Source: Balanoglossus misakiensis (Eukaryota; Hemichordata). Taken from it: a DNA stretch of 64,000 nt. Positions 44,101-53,520 of the stretch are shown here, piece by piece. The stretch's first letter is position 1. Every line of letters starts with the position of its first letter. Location: positions 3,038,001 through 3,102,000 of the forward strand of contig CM082586.2 in NCBI GenBank assembly GCA_040954595.2, in the 5' to 3' direction. Made by a program: the position numbers and the translations under genes. The notes under the pieces were generated by a model, which had not been told where the DNA came from, made no database searches, and saw only the letters and a program-made list of their open reading frames with translations.

Positions 44101-47100
44101 CTCTGGGATGCCTTGTCTAACATTTTTCAAACTGAGTGTGAGACACTATGATTTTTTTAATTCTAACTGTTGAATTAAGTCATCAGCAGCAATTTGGTGA
44201 ACACAGTACATTGTAGCTCTAACCATTTGACCAGTACGAACAGACCAAGTACATCCATTTTCACCAATTTGATTCATACATAGTAAAACTGCCTGCCTGC
44301 AGGATAAAACTGGTAGCTGACCGGTGCTAATGGGGTGTGAGGTTCAATTAGTTGACGCACACAGCAAATAGCAACACCTCTGTGAGTGTGTACAGTACAC
44401 GCAACTCCTTTGCAAATTAAGGGCAGTGACGTCAACTTCGTGACACACACACAAGCTGTCCTGTCCTATCTGTACAGCACAGGCAAGCACAACGACTCTG
44501 ACATTCGAAGTGGCTGCATGAATCACGGACGTGACTGACGCACAGCCAATAATTGAAACGACAGAAATATCTAACAGATACACACAGGCGATATTATCTA
44601 GATACCGTTTATTGACCATTCACCGATGGATACTGAATTGACTATGAATCAATGCCCCATTTTGAATCAATGCCGGCCTATCACTGTATCTGTAGATTTT
44701 ATGGTAAAGGTTATGGGGGCAGAAGTCTGTGTGTACGACTACGCTACATGCGGGTCTCTGTACGTGCTGACCTGCACTTGAATTAGTGTGGCTTTCAGAG
44801 GCCAATTTGCCACGACTGATCTAACTGACCAAAATAAGGGGTGACTGAAATTATTTTGAAACTGCCTAATAAGTAATAATAAAGTCGAGTGCAGAATCAC
44901 AAAGCAGAAGTGATATAGACTCCAACATAATACCAGATTCGCAGTCAGAAATTCAGACTTCAAGATCACCTTGACCAAAAATCAATAAGACTATTAGAAC
45001 TAGTGGATATACATTTAATAGGTGTTTAATGGGTGCTCTTCTGTGTAATAATGGGTGGTTTTATTACCACCTGTTGAACTGTTGAACTCACGAGATGGCC
45101 ATGATTGAAGTCATATCAACTTGGCATATGGTACTACCGATACCATATTACAATCAAAGAACCCATATGGAGGTACATTTGATATCCCATTGGCTTACAC
45201 GAAATATTTCTACAGAAAACATCCACCAGTTTCGGACATTCCAAAGGTTTTTCCCCACCTAAACCAATTTCGAGGCCATAAAACTGCCACCATTCATTAG
45301 CTGTGAACGGCAAGTCACCAATTTGAGTCAAAATATTTGCGACATTCTGTGATTATGAAAAATAGTCTGAATGGTCATGTAGTCAAGCTGTGCACACAGG
45401 CAGCATTGCCCTTCTCTTTGCTCACTGTATATATATAGATCAATTATTTTATCAAGCTCTCTCACTCACACATACAGGTATGGTTCTCCTACACTACATT
45501 TACTACAATTTCAGGGTACTCTCCACGCACATTTTAACATCATTGATGCAATGTAAACTTATAAAAATTCACTGGCAAACCCACTGGGAAAGACATTTTC
45601 CACTACAGTCATCGTGCAATGTAGTTTATGAGAACTCCGAAACACAAATACACGAAAGCATACACATTTTATTGGGATTATGAATATAGATGCCACAAAT
45701 TCCAATGCTTGCCCGGTGAAACCACTCAACCATCTACAAATCAAAACACCCACCCACACACAGGACAGTTACATGATGAGGGCAACAGCTTGTCTGCGAC
45801 TGACCCAGTCGACTTTTTTCTTTAATCACAAATTCTACTCATGGCTAGTATTAGCAGAAAAATCGGGACATTTGATGTACCATCATCAACACTGTTATGT
45901 GCATACACATACGTTTTGGTTATTAGCAGAATTGTCAGCAAATAATGTATATACCTATAGCAGCAAGAAAGGGGTTTCCCCCATGGATGGGAAAAACCTG
46001 CCACCAATCAAAACAAACACTAACTTAGTTAAAATAATTACACATTGTTTGGACCAAACTTCCCACACAGCATGCCAAGCAATACAGAATAAGTGTACAG
46101 TACAAAAAAAGCCAACAAAACAGGAAGACATGGTAAAGGAAATCTGAACTAATTCCACAAATCTACTGACTCCACCCTTTTAAGACAGACAAAATAGCGA
46201 TAAGTGGTTTTCACTTATCACTCTTAAATCATTGCCATTTCTCATTCATTGCTGATGATGACTTAATACTTAAAAGAAAGTTGACGGCTCTTTAACGCTG
46301 AAACCATGAATATTAAAGTCATTTTAGTGATAGTTTATCTATACTGTGGAAAAATGGACAATTATTGTCTAACGTAGTGGAAGAGGGAAGACCTCATGCA
46401 GTTAGTAAAAGGTCATAATCACTTTCTGGGTCCTCGCCATACCTGTAGTTTGGTCTAACCTAAGAGCTTTTAATGAAAAATTGGACCTGCACACTTGTAA
46501 ATGGGGGTGACAGCAATTTCTGTACTTTGCCCTTCAATGTACGTTGTCTCTCCCATTTTAACCAATTGAAAGCATTTTGACTTGAAATCGAGGTGTTTCT
46601 CAGGAAGACAAGCTGTCTGATTGGTGGTCGGAGGATACCGCTGAATCGCAGCTGATCCTGGTGTAAGTGGGTGGGTGGTGGGGGAGCCGTAAAATGCCTT
46701 TCAAACAGAAGTGGCAGGCCTGGAATGTGTCTGAAGGCAAGTTGAGACACGCTTTAAAACAATGGAAAGGAATTAATGTGAATGGGAATGTTACATAACC
46801 TCTCGGATCATGGAAAAAAGGAAAAAGTCGGACAAAACCGGATAAGCTTTAATTTCGCCCACTCACATACAGAAAAACAAACAACTGCACCTAGGTGGGG
46901 TGCCCATGATGACCACACCAAATCTCAGCCAACGCTATCCCGCTGCAAGCTATTGAAAACCACCTCTTGAAAGTTTATCCACCAGACTTCTATAGCTGAG
47001 AACACTAATCAAGATGTTCGAAATCTCATAATCGAGTGAACGCGATACCCCTGGCAAAACTAGACCTTCTGCGTTTTTATTGTGAGCTGTTGCCCCCCAC

Positions 47101-48898
47101 GTTCCGGACTGTCGTTCTTTCCAAAGGCACTTGATTTGCACTTCACACTCCCAACCCCACAAAACCAGACAATGTCAGATATTTTTATGAGTCCACAAAG
47201 ACCATCTTGACCCAGACAAACCTAACCCAGCCCTGGGATTTCTGCATAATCCAGGCTGAATTCTTAGATTTCCAAGTCAGACTGGGTCAGCGGCACAACA
47301 CTGATTTTTGTTTCACCGCTCCTTATTCGTTGCCTCCCCATGAAGAGAAATTCTGCAGGCAGGGGATCGGAGCTTGTCACAGGGTTAGGAGACATGCATG
47401 TGTACACACGGTGTGTTTGGAAGGGGGTCAAATGCTTTTGAACACCGCTCAAAAGAAAGTGGTCTGGCTAGGATTTCACACTTCCTCAAGTGGCTAGGGG
47501 ATGTGGGGGTCTCTCCTCCAGTACACCCGGACTGTTGCTATTTTCCACCTATTGTGTAATAAACAGTCCACTTTGAATGGTATGTCCACGGCGTAAATAT
47601 GCAACACCAATGACGGGGCTCTTTACAGCAGCCCCAGTTGCTTCCTTATAAACACAGCGCAGAGCAAATGGATTCATAAACATTACGCACGGCTGCGAAT
47701 GGCCAACAACAAGCGCTGGGAGCCAATCGGGCAGCAAAACCAAGCCCACCACACACACACACACCCCTCCCTCGGTCAGTGTCTTACCCACGAGTTTGGC
47801 AAGTAATCGACAACTTGGTTTCCTTTAACGCCTCTGTGAAAATCAATTCGGAAAACAAGTTGTGAATTACACCAAACACGACACTACCGTGTTTGTGTTT
47901 ACCGGTTTGGCCACACTTGGTTTTGCTGCCCGTTCACTCCCTGATTGACCGGCCAACTTTGGCCAGGCCCACTTATCTATAACACACTATATCTGTACTT
48001 ACTTATCATACTCCGCATTATCCTGGTCACACCTTGAATCGGAGACCTTCTTCCAACTTTTCCCATGCTTGCAGGTTGTGAGAAGTATTATATCTTGTCC
48101 ATTATGTACATGATATAAGGCATTGCGTGTTTCTGACCCAATCCCAGTCAAGTAACGTTTCCCCTTGAAAACAAGCAAGTATTTCCTGGAAACTGGAAAA
48201 TTATTGGTTTGCAGATCACCACGGTACCCACCTTTACTTGGATGGTCTTTTGAAAACAGTGGTATCGAAATGTCAAAATTCGGTCTAAAATTATGAAAAC
48301 TAAGGCTGGCTTTGGCCAGAATGGCCTGTTCAGTATCAAAACCTAACTCCAACTCGGTGTACTCAGGCCACGTACCAGAATACAGATTAAACACAACGTG
48401 ATTTTGCCCATTGTTCCACAGTGGCAGGGATTGTATTTTACCTTGTACATTTTTCACATAATCGAGGCTGAGGTGATCCCGATCTAAGGTGTCTATGGAA
48501 GGTACGAATACACAGGCTTTCTTGGGATCCGACGTGTAGAACCTCGAATCACGAATCGCAGTCAGAATCTTTTGATAGGCTTCACTAACTTTCTCACCTT
48601 CCTGTGTTGGGTAAACGTAAACTTTGAAGTCGTTCTTACACAATGAAAAATTAAAACACGTTTCCATGCGACATTTGTGGTTCTTGTAGAGGTTAGTCCT
48701 AGCGTTCCGCCTCTGTCCGGGGGATATGTGTAGATCTTGATCGTAGTGGACATCGTCCTGGTCAAGGTAAGACCGAAGACCCGAAAGCCGGTCTACATTG
48801 TGTAGGCTGCTATTCTTCACATGAAGTCCAACGTATAAAAATAATACCAGCAACACTCCACTGATAGTCACCAAAATGTAACGCTTCTTGGCCTGCAT
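49..48898 (-). CDS. EXT1: EXT1, exostosin glycosyltransferase 1 (5' six coding exons; 3' end off the window)
   Basis: Golgi type II membrane glycosyltransferase which, with EXT2, polymerises heparan sulfate by alternately adding GlcA and GlcNAc. Coding exons joined in order: 48898-48003, 2881-2680, 2265-2146, 1620-1369, 916-821, 138-49, all with GT-AG borders and matching phases (1656 nt, 552 codons). A short basic cytoplasmic end (MQAKKRY) precedes a membrane anchor at about residues 7-27. The exostosin (GT47) domain covers about 88-374, with the conserved [13 protein letters not shown] stretch near 315-327. The GT64 domain begins near 458, and its DXD-type metal/UDP-sugar motif ([10 protein letters not shown]) is in the last exon seen. 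The ATG at 48898 gives MQAKKRY, as in vertebrate EXT1; the reading frame can be extended upstream only to a non-ATG codon. The protein is 22 codons shorter than human EXT1, all within the stem region of exon 1. Most of GT64 is missing only because the window ends. Confidence 0.97.
821..916 (-). CDS. EXT1: EXT1 coding exon 5 (human exon 7)
   Basis: 96 nt, phase 0, the same length as human exon 7. It encodes [18 protein letters not shown] and continues to DTDYK, part of the GT64 nucleotide-sugar fold. The acceptor is GATCCAG and the donor AAG|GTGAGTG. Confidence 0.95.
1119..1145. repeat. (CAGA)n microsatellite
   Basis: About six uninterrupted CAGA/GACA units, preceded by degenerate copies from about 1080, in the EXT1 intron between coding exons 4 and 5. 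Confidence 0.9.
1369..1620 (-). CDS. EXT1: EXT1 coding exon 4 (human exons 5 and 6 joined)
   Basis: 252 nt, phase 0 at both ends, between acceptor CTCGGCAG and donor AAA|GTAAGTATG. It encodes the linker between GT47 and GT64 ([20 protein letters not shown]) and the first GT64 strand ([13 protein letters not shown]). Human exons 5 (133 nt) and 6 (119 nt) also total 252 nt, and no intron interrupts this exon. Confidence 0.95.
2146..2265 (-). CDS. EXT1: EXT1 coding exon 3 (human exon 4)
   Basis: 120 nt, phase 0 at both ends, the same length as human exon 4. It encodes [12 protein letters not shown], then [18 protein letters not shown], ending in TTLE before donor GTAGGT. The acceptor is TTTCAG. 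Confidence 0.95.
2403..2582. repeat. Compound (TGTC)n-(TATG)n microsatellite
   Basis: About eight TGTC units (2413-2446) run directly into about 33 TATG units (2447-2578), inside the 414-bp EXT1 intron 2266-2679. Long Cys-Tyr-Val repeat frames on both strands are artefacts of this tract. Confidence 0.98.
2680..2881 (-). CDS. EXT1: EXT1 coding exon 2 (equivalent to human exons 2 and 3 joined)
   Basis: 202 nt between acceptor TTCTTGCAG and donor CAG|GTGAGTT. It completes the split Lys codon and encodes [20 protein letters not shown] and [15 protein letters not shown], ending DERLLLQ. Human exons 2 and 3 are 94 and 108 nt, exactly 202 together, so this exon spans a position that carries an intron in human. 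Confidence 0.95.
7021..7042. repeat. (CT)n/T-rich tract
   Basis: A short run of CT dinucleotides followed by a T run in EXT1 intron 1. Confidence 0.85.
8659..8677. repeat. Poly(G) run, 19 bp
   Basis: Uninterrupted G run in EXT1 intron 1. Confidence 0.95.
11941..11991. repeat. GA-rich simple repeat
   Basis: GATA, GAGA and GACA units forming a purine-rich tract of about 50 bp in EXT1 intron 1. Confidence 0.9.
15310..15350. repeat. Perfect 41-bp palindrome with opposed YY1-type sites
   Basis: Two 20-bp arms (left TGAAGGCGGCCATCTTGAAA; right its exact reverse complement) flank one central T. Each arm contains CAAGATGGC, which matches the YY1 core, so the sites face each other. It lies in EXT1 intron 1. 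It could be the core of a small palindromic element or a paired regulatory site; the sequence alone does not decide. Confidence 0.9.
17871..17890. repeat. Perfect 20-bp palindrome
   Basis: GTGTCGGTTG followed directly by its reverse complement CAACCGACAC, with no spacer, in EXT1 intron 1. The centre, GGTTGCAACC, resembles two abutting RFX-like or Myb-like half sites. Confidence 0.9.
19211..19226. repeat. (TC)n microsatellite
   Basis: Eight or so TC units in EXT1 intron 1. Confidence 0.85.
19412..19640. mobile_element. Mariner-type MITE with tandemly duplicated right end
   Basis: The left end (TACAGTAAAACATGTCTAAA) is an imperfect inverted repeat of a right end that reads TATAGTAAAACCTGTCTAAA on the minus strand; both sit at TA. 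The right-hand 59 bp occur twice in tandem (19523-19581 and 19582-19640) and differ at one position. There is no transposase frame, so this is a non-autonomous element. The Tc1/mariner assignment rests on TA flanks and end sequence only. Confidence 0.75.
21075..21088. repeat. Poly(G) run, 14 bp
   Basis: Uninterrupted G run in EXT1 intron 1. Confidence 0.92.
27455..27466. repeat. Poly(C) run, 12 bp
   Basis: Uninterrupted C run in EXT1 intron 1. Confidence 0.92.
28377..28414. repeat. Tandem duplication of 19 bp
   Basis: GCGGGTACTTTTATCATCT occurs twice head-to-tail with no mismatch in EXT1 intron 1. Confidence 0.95.
32110..32137. repeat. Poly(C) run, 28 bp
   Basis: The longest homopolymer of C or G in the window, in EXT1 intron 1. 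Its true length may differ because such runs are read poorly. Confidence 0.95.
36813..36848. repeat. Inverted repeat, 11-bp arms
   Basis: TCCCTGGACAG and its exact reverse complement CTGTCCAGGGA are separated by 14 bases and could form a hairpin. In EXT1 intron 1; function unknown. Confidence 0.85.
38056..38067. repeat. Poly(G) run, 12 bp
   Basis: Uninterrupted G run in EXT1 intron 1. Confidence 0.92.
38362..38388. repeat. T11-G16 homopolymer junction
   Basis: Eleven T followed directly by sixteen G in EXT1 intron 1. Confidence 0.92.
43446..43538. mobile_element. PiggyBac-type MITE, copy 1
   Basis: An 85-bp element (43450-43534) flanked on both sides by TTAA. Its ends are inverted repeats: CCCTTTCACCACTATGG at the left and, read on the minus strand, CCCTTTCACACCCAGTTCCC at the right. 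A TTAA target site and a CCC terminus are the hallmark of piggyBac elements. There is no coding capacity. A related copy lies at 58717-58799 in the opposite orientation. Confidence 0.8.
47749..47764. repeat. (CA)n microsatellite
   Basis: Eight CA units near the 5' end of EXT1 intron 1. Confidence 0.85.
48003..48898 (-). CDS. EXT1: EXT1 coding exon 1
   Basis: 896 nt, ending in phase 2 inside a Lys codon (AA|GTAAGTAC), the same codon and phase that close human EXT1 exon 1. It encodes the cytoplasmic tail, transmembrane anchor, stem and most of the GT47 domain ([53 protein letters not shown]). The ATG has a weak context (T at -3). Confidence 0.97.
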
Positions 48899-48981
48899 GG
48901 AGAAGACACATCCAGTACCGGACTGTACTGAAACCAACCACAGAGTACTTACGAGAGAAGAGAAAACGCAGGTTGTTTCAC

Positions 48982-48991
48982 GGGGAATTCC
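48982..48991. promoter_or_regulatory. NF-kB consensus-like site upstream of the EXT1 start
   Basis: GGGGAATTCC fits the kB consensus GGGRNWYYCC. It is 84 bases upstream of the EXT1 ATG, in probable 5' UTR or core promoter. A single match of this kind may be chance. Confidence 0.35.
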
Positions 48992-49009
48992 ACCTCCTTC
49001 CGTCCAGTC

Positions 49010-49018
49010 GCCATCTTG
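49010..49018 (-). promoter_or_regulatory. YY1-type element at the EXT1 5' end
   Basis: On the minus strand CAAGATGGC lies about 115 bases upstream of the EXT1 ATG. YY1 sites of this form are typical close to transcription starts of TATA-less animal genes. The ATG inside it would open a 21-codon upstream frame (TAA at 48949-48951), out of frame with EXT1, if the transcript begins further upstream. Confidence 0.5.
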
Positions 49019-49265
49019 TTCGTCTAATGCCTAGCTTACATGTGTGCGGAAATAGTGCGATGAGTTTCAAGGTCCCCACATTCCAACAGAGAAATTTCTA
49101 AATATTTACATAGAAGACGACGACATTCCAGACACGTTGCGCAGACCTAAATGAAGCTTGGGTTTAAGTTGAAAATTTACGCCCCTCAGACAAAATTGTG
49201 CCAAGGGTCAACACGCACGTAGTGGATATGCGATATTCGGGGCTTTAGAAACAGTGCATATTTAA

Positions 49266-49273
49266 TGACGTCA
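49266..49273. promoter_or_regulatory. CRE palindrome
   Basis: TGACGTCA, the full CREB/ATF site, about 370 bases upstream of the EXT1 ATG. Confidence 0.45.
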
Positions 49274-50454
49274 ATGAAGGCGGCGCGGCCAGACAAACTT
49301 CGAGATTTGTTGTTTTCATAATATCGAGGACAACTTTTTGAAATGAAACATATGAATACGTTGCACTGTTGCAACGACAAATCCCACTTTACAATTGTTT
49401 ATTTCTAAAAGGTAATTATTTGCACAAAAGATATTTTATTTCAAGTTTGTGGCGGCCTCATAGGCCTATATTTATTTTTGCATCAACCCGCTGGCTACAA
49501 GTTTAAAACAGTGTAAGTTTCGCTCGTTATAAACCTGCGGGGAAAGGGCCAAATGCGAATCCGTCGTACTTTTGATCTGAAATAAAACTGAACCCCATTC
49601 TAAGGCGGATTTAGATAGAGTGGTATCCATAGAAACTGTAAATATACGATAGAGGCTCGCAAATCACTCGTGAGGGCGCACTGACACGAAATCGTTCCTG
49701 AAGTCGATTTCACCCTCGTCGATTTCCGAAATTGCGACTGAGCTATTTTTAGTCTGCGTGGAAATCAATCACGCTGGGAAACGGAAACGAAACTTCAAAT
49801 TATAGTGAATTAAACTTCTGTTTGCGTCGGTCCGTTTCCAATCGAAACAGGCATCTGCCTACTGTACATGGGACCCGCGCCGCCCGTGACATTAATTATT
49901 CCGACATCCCACCTGTTAGAATTTCCGACGTCCGGGAAATCCCAGGTCATGTATCACGATTCTGATGACTTCTACAAATAATCTCAAAACAGACTCATGA
50001 GTAACACCCACCCCCATCCCCGGCCCACGTCGAAAAAGTTTGTTCCCTTCCCCAGCTTAAAGCGGATTGAATTTTCCCACACTGTCAGTGTTTGTACACA
50101 GGCGACTTTCTGACATCATTGAGTCCGTGTAAAGGTTGTATTATTCCTCAAAGGGCACCGTGAAAGTGCGGATAATTGATAAATACAAACCAACAAAACA
50201 TGAACGGTCGTCAATAGAGTCAGTTATTGTTTCCCACCTAGTCGGAAAGTGCGTCTGACAATTGACAGTCTATGATTTGACTTTTCGGGGGAAAACGGTG
50301 GGATTAACTGGAAGAAAAGCCGGGAAGAAAAGTTTCGTGAAAGGCGTTATATTGGCATGCTAACAAGTCGTTGAATTTGCATGCGTAATAGAGTGGGTCA
50401 GTAGACTGTTATGAAAAAACGTGTTTAACCACCCACGTAAGTGATAAGCCCCGG

Positions 50455-50462
50455 TGACGTCA
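50455..50462. promoter_or_regulatory. CRE palindrome
   Basis: TGACGTCA in the EXT1/LRAT-gene intergenic region, followed closely by a TCGCGCGA palindrome. Confidence 0.4.
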
Positions 50463-50895
50463 TGTCGTCATATATCGCGCGATGCTTGCTTCTGAATTCT
50501 TCCATTGTGGGTGATGACATCATACTGGCGGTGTTTCCGACGGCCAATAAATCACCTTCAGTCCACAGGTGCCCGAGGATGTCGAACAACCTCAGCTGTA
50601 GTATACAGCATATAAATTGCACACGTGCTTCGTATGTCAGAAGTCATCCTTGTCAGATAACTTGCTCTTATCGTCGATATCTCAATTAAAATGGTGACAC
50701 TTCTAATTTAGGCCGCGTATCTGATTAAAAAGTGTTTGTTTGTAGGTAACCATGCAAACCACGCAAACCTATTAGCACGTCTGAGTATCATATGAGGACG
50801 TTGTGGGGGAAAAGGACCAAAGTTGGATGCTGGGAGGCGCTATGACATTAGTGATGGGCCAGTGTACTGAAGGACTCGTGGCAGGTGCTACTGGA

Positions 50896-50913
50896 CCCCC
50901 CCCCCCCCCCCCC
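50896..50913. repeat. Poly(C) run, 18 bp
   Basis: Uninterrupted C run in intergenic DNA. Confidence 0.95.
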
Positions 50914-51647
50914 GACTTGTTTTGTGGTGAGGTTGAGGTTGGTTAGAGCGGCCTCTGGTGGCTATTTTAATGACACTTTCTGTATGTATGATTAGACGGA
51001 CGTAGAGCAAATGAGACATCATCATCATCAACATCACCACCACCATGCATTTCATATCAAAACTATACGCGCCTTTCAGTTTAATAAATCATAAACTAAC
51101 GTGCCTTGTCCTTGGTCACCAATAAGAGTGCTCCTTTCAAAGAGAGAAGCATTATGCCCAAAATGGGGACTTCCTTCCTTTGTATCGATGAAATAATAAT
51201 CCTTGATTCGTGTAAACACGAATTAACTAACTAATCAGCAAGGTTGGATATTTCCTGACACAAAAGAGAGTTCGAAGGTCATGTCTGTGGTGTAACAGGT
51301 AGTTGTTGGACATATCCAAGGTCATCTCACCTGTATAACCGCTATCGGATACAGAAAGTGATATCGGTGACAAACGATATAGGCCCTACATATACAAAAT
51401 GGCGATCGTTGCTGGGGGTATATTTTCATTTTAACAAAATTAAACTCAAATTTGAAAGAATGGTCAAGAACTGATGTCGAATGAAAATGTGTCCTCTTGG
51501 TCGAAATTAAGGGAAAAGTCTGTTGTGCAACTCGCTCTTTATCATTCGCTCTACTGGATAAATGGTTTATATCAGAACCTTGGGTTTTGTTCGACACTGT
51601 CATTATTGTGAGTTTATCTGATAACATGGAATGGCGTGATATGAGCG

Positions 51648-51670
51648 TTTCAGTTTCGGTGAAACTGAAG
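51648..51670. promoter_or_regulatory. Inverted pair of IRF-type elements
   Basis: TTTCAGTTTC (51648-51657), whose complement GAAACTGAAA fits the IRF element GAAANNGAAA exactly, is followed after GGT by GAAACTGAAG. Nine bases on each side form a perfect inverted repeat. It is about 1.95 kb upstream of the LRAT-domain ATG and 2.75 kb upstream of the EXT1 ATG. Confidence 0.5.
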
Positions 51671-52562
51671 CAAGATCTCACTACCGTGATAAGACCACAG
51701 TCCCTGATAGAGGGATTGTGATAAGACGAAACAGACGTAGCAGTCGTTTTCGAAGTCCTGATTCTAAGTACACAGAGAAAATAAATCTTTTCAGAGAAAA
51801 ACATCCTCGTGCAATTTGTTGAAAGGAAATGCGTGTGTAATTCGCGAAATTTATTCTTGTTTGTGGACAGTTGTCGCGCCGTTAATGCACGTTTCCTGAA
51901 TACGTAATCATCAGCAAAGGTGAATGACATGCGTTCACATTGTTGACAGGAAAAAGGCTATATCAATTCCAGATTACATTGGCTACCTGTTGTTACCAGA
52001 CTTGATGCTATTAAGGCGATGTCGCATGCAAATAATAGTCAGTCTAGTGTTTTTATAGGGTCCGTTTATGCCTGTAGTTAGCTTTGGAGAAAAAAACAGC
52101 CAATGAATACCCGAATACCTTTGGTATTTCATGGCTTTACTGCCGTTGGCTACGTGCTGTGTGCAGGACTAGAAAAACGACAAAACTGCGAATTTTTAAA
52201 ACTCAGATCGAATCTGTGTGCAGCAAGCAGGTATTTTGGCAGCTGTTTGGGGAGTGACTGTATAGTTTTGGCAAATTATATGTAGATTCTCGCTTTTTGT
52301 GCGTGTCTGGACGTATGAGATTCGCTTGCACGAAGACCCCCCGCGCAGTGATTCCATGTCTGTTACTGTACTGAAAGCCGGTGCATGCTGACAACCATTA
52401 CTGAAACAGTGGGCGTTTTTTTCCCTCGAAAACAATGCTGCCGGGACTGTAAGCTGAGCCTGCAGTCTCGAGTAACGTGATATCACCAAATTGTCGTAAA
52501 AACCCGTCTGCGATCGTGTCATTCGACGGGACAAGGCCACGCTGTGAAATTTTGCTACCTGG

Positions 52563-52570
52563 TGACGTCA
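52563..52570. promoter_or_regulatory. CRE palindrome
   Basis: TGACGTCA, about 1 kb upstream of the LRAT-domain ATG. Confidence 0.4.
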
Positions 52571-53395
52571 TCGGAATCCAGGTTGATCATCAACCAGTGT
52601 TGGCCTTGCCGTGCGACTCGCTCGCCCTTTCAGTCTTCTAAAGGCGCCTGTTCCGACAGCAATTGAGCGTACACGCTCCAAACAAGCAAGTTCTTGGTCT
52701 CTGATTCGGAGCTAACATAGAACAAACACGAGAAGCGGTATATAGGATTTACGACGAAAATTGCGGTAAGCTCGAATGTTTGCGACATTTTTATCCCCCT
52801 GCTTTTTACCACTCTTTCTGCTGTTTCTGGTCCGACATCTTAACACAAAGGACATTGTAAACGCATGGTATACGCGTACGAACGAACAAAGGCGTTTTAC
52901 CTTGTAAAAAAACACGAGACAGACGACTGATCAGACACACAGTAATGTTGAAACCATTATCGCTTTCTCCTCCGCCTTTGTTCACAGACTTTCGACATTT
53001 TATCTGACCCAAAAGCGAACCCAATTTTAACAATGACATATATAGATGTGATGATATATTGAATCATTTACTTTTCCGTTATATTTACTCAAACGTTTCG
53101 GTGGTGTTTTACAAATTCCCCCGAATCAGTTTTGGCGCTAAGCCGAAATCTGTGCCCCACACAAAGAGATAAAATATTTTAAATAATTTTTCAAGCTTGA
53201 TTGAATAGCTGTTTTGTCATGTTTAACGTGTTTTTAGGCCAGGGGTCACACATGCGTAATACCTATATGCTACTGCAAACTGTGAGTGGGTGACTTGTTT
53301 GTGTGACATTTCTATTTGTTTTTTATTGCAATATTTATGAAGGCCATGCTTGAAGGATCTGGATGGGTTACTTTTTAACTGTGATTGTACATTGT

Positions 53396-53412
53396 TTTGA
53401 TTTTTTTTACAG
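53396..53412 (+). other. Probable 3' splice site in the LRAT-gene 5' UTR
   Basis: A T-rich tract ending TTTTTTTTACAG at 53412 is a strong acceptor. It would start an exon at 53413 that runs through the 5' UTR into the intronless coding region at 53605. The upstream exon was not identified. Confidence 0.55.
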
Positions 53413-53520
53413 ACGGCACTGCACTGCGGCATTCGAGTTCATTGTTTTGACGCATTATTTACCTGTGGTGAATAAATTGACGGAAGCTGTCACGTCCGCC
53501 GTGCGGGAAGGTGTCCGCTA

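Larger units (their letters stand above)
2882..48002 (-). other. EXT1: EXT1 intron 1 (about 45 kb)
   Basis: Bounded by donor AA|GTAAGTAC (48002) and acceptor TTCTTGCAG (2882). I find no open frame with recognisable protein similarity on either strand; frames of up to about 170 codons lack homology and codon coherence. Contents: simple repeats, homopolymer C/G runs, a piggyBac-type MITE (43450-43534), a mariner-type MITE with a duplicated end (19412-19640), palindromes at 15310-15350 and 17871-17890, a hairpin at 36813-36848, and an AT-rich cluster of octamer-like sites near 33650. Stretches between these show no structure I can name. The EXT1 first intron is also very long in vertebrates. Confidence 0.92.
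49019..53412. other. Intergenic region between EXT1 and the LRAT-domain gene
   Basis: The 5' ends of the divergent EXT1 (minus) and LRAT-domain (plus) genes face each other across about 4.4 kb. Seen here: three TGACGTCA palindromes (49266, 50455, 52563), an inverted IRF-type pair (51648-51670), an 18-bp C run and an ATC-rich stretch (51019-51045). Open frames at 51322-51930 (minus, 202 codons) and 52196-52540 (minus) show no recognisable family. Untranslated exons of either gene could lie here but cannot be placed from sequence alone. Confidence 0.7.

Noticed and set aside
45680-46147. Plus-strand frame of 155 codons
   Set aside because: Low-complexity Thr/His-rich translation without similarity; inside the EXT1 intron with no supporting signals.
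48899-48937. Upstream extension of the EXT1 frame by 13 codons
   Set aside because: It begins at a TTG codon. The in-frame ATG at 48898 gives the N-terminus shared with vertebrate EXT1.
48925-48951. Possible short intron in the EXT1 5' UTR (GTAAGTACTC to TTTCAG)
   Set aside because: About 25 bases is too short to be spliced. The GTAAGT could still be a donor to an unknown acceptor, but nothing supports this.
50425-50622. Minus-strand frame with a plausible donor (TAC|GTGGGT) that might be a coding exon
   Set aside because: No partner exon and no recognisable protein similarity could be found.
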